Assembly: GCA_050257395.1 (NCBI GenBank)
Contig: JBLMWU010000229.1
Coordinates: 1 to 32,762, forward strand
DNA: 32,762 nt
Direction of reading: 5' to 3'
Origin: JAIRTY01 sp050257395
GTDB taxonomy: Bacteria > Actinomycetota > Actinomycetes > Streptosporangiales > Streptosporangiaceae
A program made the translations under genes and the position numbers. The notes beneath the pieces are model-generated. The model was not told the DNA's origin. It was given only the letters and a program-made list of their open reading frames with translations, and did no database searches. This document shows, piece after piece, positions 30,158 to 32,762 of this stretch (within the stretch, counting starts at the first letter, position 1; each line of letters starts with the position of its first letter).

Positions 30158-30721
30158 TCAGCCAGCCGCCCGCTCCGGCGGGTAGGCGCAGCGGAGCAGC
30201 TCGACGAGGCGGGGAAGCAGCGGCGTGAACCGGCCGGTGCCCCAGGCGGCGCCCGGCTCGTTCGCCATGTGCTGGCTCATCACGCCGGCCACCAGGGCTG
30301 ACAGCAGGTCCATGCCAGCGCTGGTGGCGGCGCCGGAGCCCAGCTCGCCGGTGGCGGCGGCGCTGGCGAGCGCGCGGCGGAACAGCTGGGACATCTCCTG
30401 GCTGGGGGCGAACGCCTCAGCAGAGGGGGTGAAGTGCGGGATGGGCCGCCAGAACAGCAGCTGCGCCAGTGCCGGGTTCGCGGCGGCCCAGCGGCCCGCG
30501 GCCTCCGCCGCGGCGTGGACGGTGGCCATGCCCGGCGGCGCGCTGGCGACCGCTGCGCGCAGTGCGTCCAGGTGGTCGAGCTGCCCGCGCCGGAACAGCT
30601 CGTCGTACACGCTGAGCAGCGAGGGGAAGTACTTGTAGATCGACGGTGCCTGCACGCCCAGACGGCGCGCGATCTCGGCGACGGTCAGCCCGCCCACGCC
30701 CTCGTCCGCCATGACCTGCAC
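30158..30721 (-). CDS. TetR-family regulator, apparently 5'-truncated
   Basis: 187 aa if read from GTG 30721. The helix-turn-helix is clear (LTVAEIARRLGVQAPSIYKYFPSL), followed by a C-terminal ligand domain of about 130 residues typical of TetR/AcrR. But TetR-like sequence continues upstream of the GTG in the same frame (RRARRRQETITEILGIAV, to about 30808). This region has no ATG, GTG or TTG before a stop at 30868. Starting at the GTG would remove half of helix 1 of the DNA-binding domain. The gene is therefore probably truncated at its 5' end, or uses an unusual start. A start-less piece of a plus-strand gene abuts it (30793-30894). Its target and ligand are unknown. Confidence 0.72.
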   Translation of the reverse strand: MQVMADEGVGGLTVAEIARRLGVQAPSIYKYFPSLLSVYDELFRRGQLDHLDALRAAVASAPPGMATVHAAAEAAGRWAAANPALAQLLFWRPIPHFTPSAEAFAPSQEMSQLFRRALASAAATGELGSGAATSAGMDLLSALVAGVMSQHMANEPGAAWGTGRFTPLLPRLVELLRCAYPPERAAG

Positions 30722-30792
30722 GGCGATGCCGAGGATCTCGGTGATGGTCTCCTGCCGCCGCCTGGCCCGCCGGTCCGGCTGCGCACTGGTGG

Positions 30793-30894
30793 ATGCGGGT
30801 GGTGGACGCCGTGACCTTCCGCCGCCAGCAGCTGGGCCGCAACCTGGCCACCACCCTGGCCCGGCTCAAGGCGGCGATCGAGTCAGCCTCCTGA
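30793..30894 (+). pseudogene. C-terminal remnant of a plus-strand gene
   Basis: Thirty-three codons ending in TGA read MRVVDAVTFRRQQLGRNL, then ATTLARLKAAIESAS. Nearly every third position is G or C, as in true genes here, and the sequence looks like the amphipathic C-terminal helix of a larger protein. No ribosome site precedes it, and the frame upstream runs antisense through tetR. It is best read as what is left of a gene once divergent from tetR. The parent family is not recognised. Confidence 0.45.
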
Positions 30895-30932
30895 CCGGCA
30901 CAGCCCGCCCCGGTGCGCGGCGCCCGGCCGGG

Positions 30933-31841
30933 CTAGGCAGCCGCGGGAGCGTGCCCCTCGCGGTTGTCCGCCGGGGGCTGGCCGGCCCCGGCGTCCGGGC
31001 CAGCCGGGCCGGCCGGGGCGGCCGCCGCGTCGGCCGCCGCCGGCGTGCTGCCGTCCGGGGCGGGCACGGCGGGCGCCTTCGGCGCGGCGGGCGCCGCGCC
31101 GAAGGCGCTGGCGACCGCCTTGATGGCGTTGGTGAGCTCACTGGGGAGCACCACCACGGTGCTGCCTTCACCCTGGGTGAGCTCCGGCAGCATCTGCAGG
31201 TACTCGTAGGCGAGCAGCTCCGCGTCCGGCCGGCCCTCATGGATGGCCTGGAAGACCCGGTCGATGGCCTTGGCCTTGCCCTCAGCACGGAGGATCTCGG
31301 CCTCGCGGCTTTCCATTGCGTCCTTGATGCTCTGCGGCGGATCGATGGTCATGATTTCGACCCGGGTGACCCCGATCCCCCAGTCGTGCACTGTTGTGGC
31401 GTTGAGCTGGCCGAGCAGGACCTGGTTGATCCGCCGGCGGGCGGTGAGGGCCGTCTGCAGGGTGATGTCGCCGAGCACGTCCCGCAGCACCGTCCCGGTC
31501 AGCTTCTCGATCCCGCGCAGGTAGTTCGCGATGTGGTAGTCCGCCTGGTACGGGTTGTAGATCTTGAAGTACAGGACGGTGTGGATGGTCAGGTCAACGT
31601 CGTCCTGGGTGATGACCGGCTCCCGGATCGACAGCACCTGCTCACGCTGGTCGATCATGGGCCGCAGCCGGTCCACGAACGGGATGATGAAATGCAGGCC
31701 CGGTTCCAGCGTCTTCCGCCAGCGCCCGAAGCGTTCCACGTTGCGCGCCCGCGCGTGCGGCACCAGGCACACCGATTTGTAGGCCGCGATGATGAGAAGG
31801 CTGGCGACCGCCAGACCGAACAGGGCCCAGAACACGTCCAT
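30933..31841 (-). CDS. SPFH/Band 7 (stomatin-like) membrane protein
   Basis: 302 aa from ATG 31841, preceded by a G-rich site (CTGGGGGTAGCC). A single N-terminal membrane segment (about 4-22, FWALFGLAVASLLIIAAY) anchors an SPFH domain: VPHARARNVERFGRW, LEPGLHFIIPFVDRL, REQVLSI, VLRDVLGDITLQTAL, WGIGVTRVEIMTIDPP and the coiled AMESREAEILRAEGKAKAI. The last 60 residues are Ala/Pro-rich. Stomatin-like proteins form large membrane-bound assemblies and scaffold proteases; an NfeD partner, often adjacent, is absent here. TAGCGT at 31901-31906 (minus strand) could be its -10 box. Both flanks carry broken plus-strand genes. Confidence 0.92.
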   Translation of the reverse strand: MDVFWALFGLAVASLLIIAAYKSVCLVPHARARNVERFGRWRKTLEPGLHFIIPFVDRLRPMIDQREQVLSIREPVITQDDVDLTIHTVLYFKIYNPYQADYHIANYLRGIEKLTGTVLRDVLGDITLQTALTARRRINQVLLGQLNATTVHDWGIGVTRVEIMTIDPPQSIKDAMESREAEILRAEGKAKAIDRVFQAIHEGRPDAELLAYEYLQMLPELTQGEGSTVVVLPSELTNAIKAVASAFGAAPAAPKAPAVPAPDGSTPAAADAAAAPAGPAGPDAGAGQPPADNREGHAPAAA

Positions 31842-32001
31842 GGCTACCCCCAGGAACCCGCGCGGGGCGCACCCAAGGCGGGCCTGCCGCCCCAGTTGAG
31901 ACGCTACGCGCGGTGCCCGCTGCCGGGCCAAGGCCGTTGGTCCCTCCGGCAACGCCAAACGGCGTACCGGCGGAAACCGCCAGGGCAGGCCCGGCGGATC
32001 C

Positions 32002-32334
32002 CCGCAGCGGTACCTCAGCTGCCGCCCCTATCTGCCCCGGCACACGATCGAGCTCGGGCACCGGGAGGCGGTCACGATCGTCGCGATCGCCGGAACGGCG
32101 CGGAGCTTCTGCGAGTTCAGCATCAGCATCACCGGCACCGTCAACGGGGAGCGCTTCTACCAGGTGGTCTCCGACCACGGGGCGCCCTTCCGCGTGACCG
32201 CGGCCCCCGCGGGGTTCCTCCGTTCGGCGCCGTTCTCCCTCACCGGCACCGGCTACGGGACCGTGTACGACGGCTCGGATTCGCGGAACTGGCAGCTCGC
32301 CCGGAAGCACCGCCCGGCTCCCGCGCGGCGCTGA
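32002..32334 (+). pseudogene. Start-less coding fragment, C-terminal part of an unknown protein
   Basis: From about 32002 to the TGA at 32332-32334 one frame has the codon bias of a real gene. It reads as a plausible beta-rich domain (HTIELGHREAVTIVAIAG, then FCEFSISITGTVNGERFYQ and GFLRSAPFSLTGTGYGTVY). The frame is open back to 31900 but contains no ATG, GTG or TTG before the conserved-looking part; the first usable GTG would be inside it. No frameshift donor with coding character is visible upstream. It is most likely a gene that lost its 5' end next to the SPFH gene. Family not recognised. Confidence 0.5.
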
Positions 32335-32374
32335 CCGCGGCCCGCGCCGCGCCCGGCGGCCGCCTGCGCCGTTC

Positions 32375-32602
32375 TCACCGGTGACCCGCGCTGACGGCGC
32401 AGCACGGTTCTTTCGAAAGATCCTGGCGGAACTGCCCCGGTGCGGGCGGCCGCCCGGCGGCGCGGCGGAGCCGGGCCAGCCGCCGGGCGAACTGCGCCAC
32501 AGCCGAGGCCATCGTGCCCATCCGCTCGTCGGCGGCCTGCGGCCCGCCCGGTGCCACCGGGCCGCCCGCCAGCGCGCGCACGAACTGATCCGGCAGGTAC
32601 AT
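32375..32602 (-). CDS. Small hypothetical protein, 75 aa
   Basis: ATG 32602 follows GAGGGTGA at good spacing. A TTGACA-N17-GATACT promoter lies about 50-75 bp upstream. The protein begins MYLPDQFVRALAGG and has a probable amphipathic basic helix (MASAVAQFARRLARLRRAAG, about 31-50), then a Pro-rich and cysteine-bearing tail (KEPCCAV). Third positions are strongly G/C except near the end, where a TTTCGAAA palindrome overlaps the codons. No family is recognised. Divergent from the partial gene at 32733, with palindromes at both promoters, which suggests shared control. Confidence 0.65.
   Translation of the reverse strand: MYLPDQFVRALAGGPVAPGGPQAADERMGTMASAVAQFARRLARLRRAAGRPPAPGQFRQDLSKEPCCAVSAGHR
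32409..32420. promoter_or_regulatory. TCTTTCGAAAGA palindrome, site 1
   Basis: A perfect 12-bp dyad within the 3' end of the 75-aa gene. Its core, TTTCGAAA, recurs at 32622-32629 and within 32699-32708. An A/T-rich 8-mer three times in 300 bp is unusual in this genome. It may be an auxiliary operator. Confidence 0.35.
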
Positions 32603-32619
32603 GCCCGATCACCCTCTTA

Positions 32620-32637
32620 TTTTTCGAAATGATTTCG
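32620..32637. promoter_or_regulatory. TTTCGAAA palindrome overlapping CGAAATGATTTCG, site 2
   Basis: TTTCGAAA at 32622-32629 overlaps a second perfect dyad, CGAAAT-G-ATTTCG, at 32625-32637. The site lies just downstream of the predicted +1 of the 75-aa gene and 18 bp before its ATG, a typical repressor position. Confidence 0.48.
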
Positions 32638-32650
32638 CCATCTCCTGCAG

Positions 32651-32679
32651 AGTATCAGCCCGCTACCGGGTGCTGTCAA
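32651..32679 (-). promoter_or_regulatory. Sigma-70-type promoter of the 75-aa gene
   Basis: On the minus strand TTGACA (32679-32674) and GATACT (32656-32651) are separated by 17 bases. The -35 is perfect and the -10 matches four of six. Transcription would start near 32644, giving a leader of about 40 nt containing site 2. Confidence 0.6.
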
Positions 32680-32698
32680 CGCAATATTGAGGTAGTAT

Positions 32699-32708
32699 TT
32701 TTCGAAAA
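32699..32708. promoter_or_regulatory. TTTTCGAAAA palindrome, site 3
   Basis: A perfect 10-bp dyad 24 bp before the ATG of the gene leaving the right edge, just after a possible -10 (TAGTAT, 32693-32698). Together with site 2 it places one box at each divergent promoter. Confidence 0.48.
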
Positions 32709-32732
32709 GGATGGCCGGGGCAGGAGGCGGGC

Positions 32733-32762
32733 ATGCCGCGGAACGCGGTGCGGGGGACGACG
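32733..32762 (+). CDS. Start of an unknown gene, cut by the right edge
   Basis: ATG 32733 follows AGGAGG with 6-nt spacing, the best ribosome site in this part of the window. Only ten codons are present (MPRNAVRGTT), too few to assign a family. A regulator controlling the palindromes at 32620-32708 would be a natural expectation, but this is a guess from position. Confidence 0.6.
   Translation, partial: MPRNAVRGTT

Noticed and set aside
32253..32612. Alternative 119-residue minus-strand frame at the right edge
   Set aside because: The 75-aa frame has the better ribosome site and codon bias; the longer one is Arg/Gly-rich shadow sequence.

Overview
The window comes from a very G+C-rich actinobacterium (Actinomycetota). 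Third codon positions are almost all G or C, GTG starts are common, and several genes look leaderless. The gene content also fits: actinobacterial hopanoid operon, Mycobacterium-type RpiB, Rv2466c-like thioredoxin-fold protein, Eis-like acetyltransferase, F420/PPOX-type protein. The genus cannot be told from the sequence. No rRNA, tRNA, CRISPR array, insertion sequence or prophage was seen.

Layout. (1) 1-7.5 kb, minus strand: a tightly packed hopanoid operon read hpnC > hpnD > hpnE > polyprenyl diphosphate synthase > shc > a phosphorylase-IspH fusion that runs off the left edge. It makes farnesyl-type precursors, joins two of them to squalene (HpnD, HpnC, HpnE), cyclises squalene (Shc), and begins side-chain processing and isoprenoid precursor supply (HpnG-like domain and IspH). 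A 15-bp dyad motif lies in its leader, with two more copies in a 37-bp tandem repeat about 0.45 kb upstream. (2) 8-14.8 kb, single genes: a membrane-anchored SpoIIE/PP2C phosphatase, an Eis-like acetyltransferase, a lysine-free proline-rich protein translationally coupled to a SET-domain methyltransferase, a small antisense-overlapping protein, an alpha/beta hydrolase, RpiB, a 131-bp nested inverted-repeat element, and a DsbA-fold protein. (3) 15-20.4 kb: aminopeptidase N, 4-alpha-glucanotransferase, and a PPOX-fold protein divergent from a small membrane protein, with two DevR-like boxes between them. (4) 20.5-25.7 kb, minus strand: an apparent operon of amidase > penicillin-acylase-family Ntn hydrolase > two tandem paralogous membrane proteins. 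(5) 26-30.1 kb, plus strand: a NERD-like membrane protein with a degenerate nuclease motif, ilvD and menA. (6) 30.1-32.8 kb: a TetR gene lacking a proper 5' end, a stomatin/SPFH protein flanked on both sides by start-less fragments of plus-strand genes, and at the right edge a divergent small-gene/unknown-gene pair with TTTCGAAA palindromes.

Most interesting for follow-up: the phosphorylase-IspH fusion; the repeated dyad upstream of the hopanoid operon; the nested inverted-repeat element at 14.04-14.17 kb; the SET methyltransferase coupled to a lysine-free disordered partner; the gene-decay junctions around the SPFH gene; and the palindrome-bearing divergent control region at the right end. 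Each rests on reading the sequence alone; no database search was possible.
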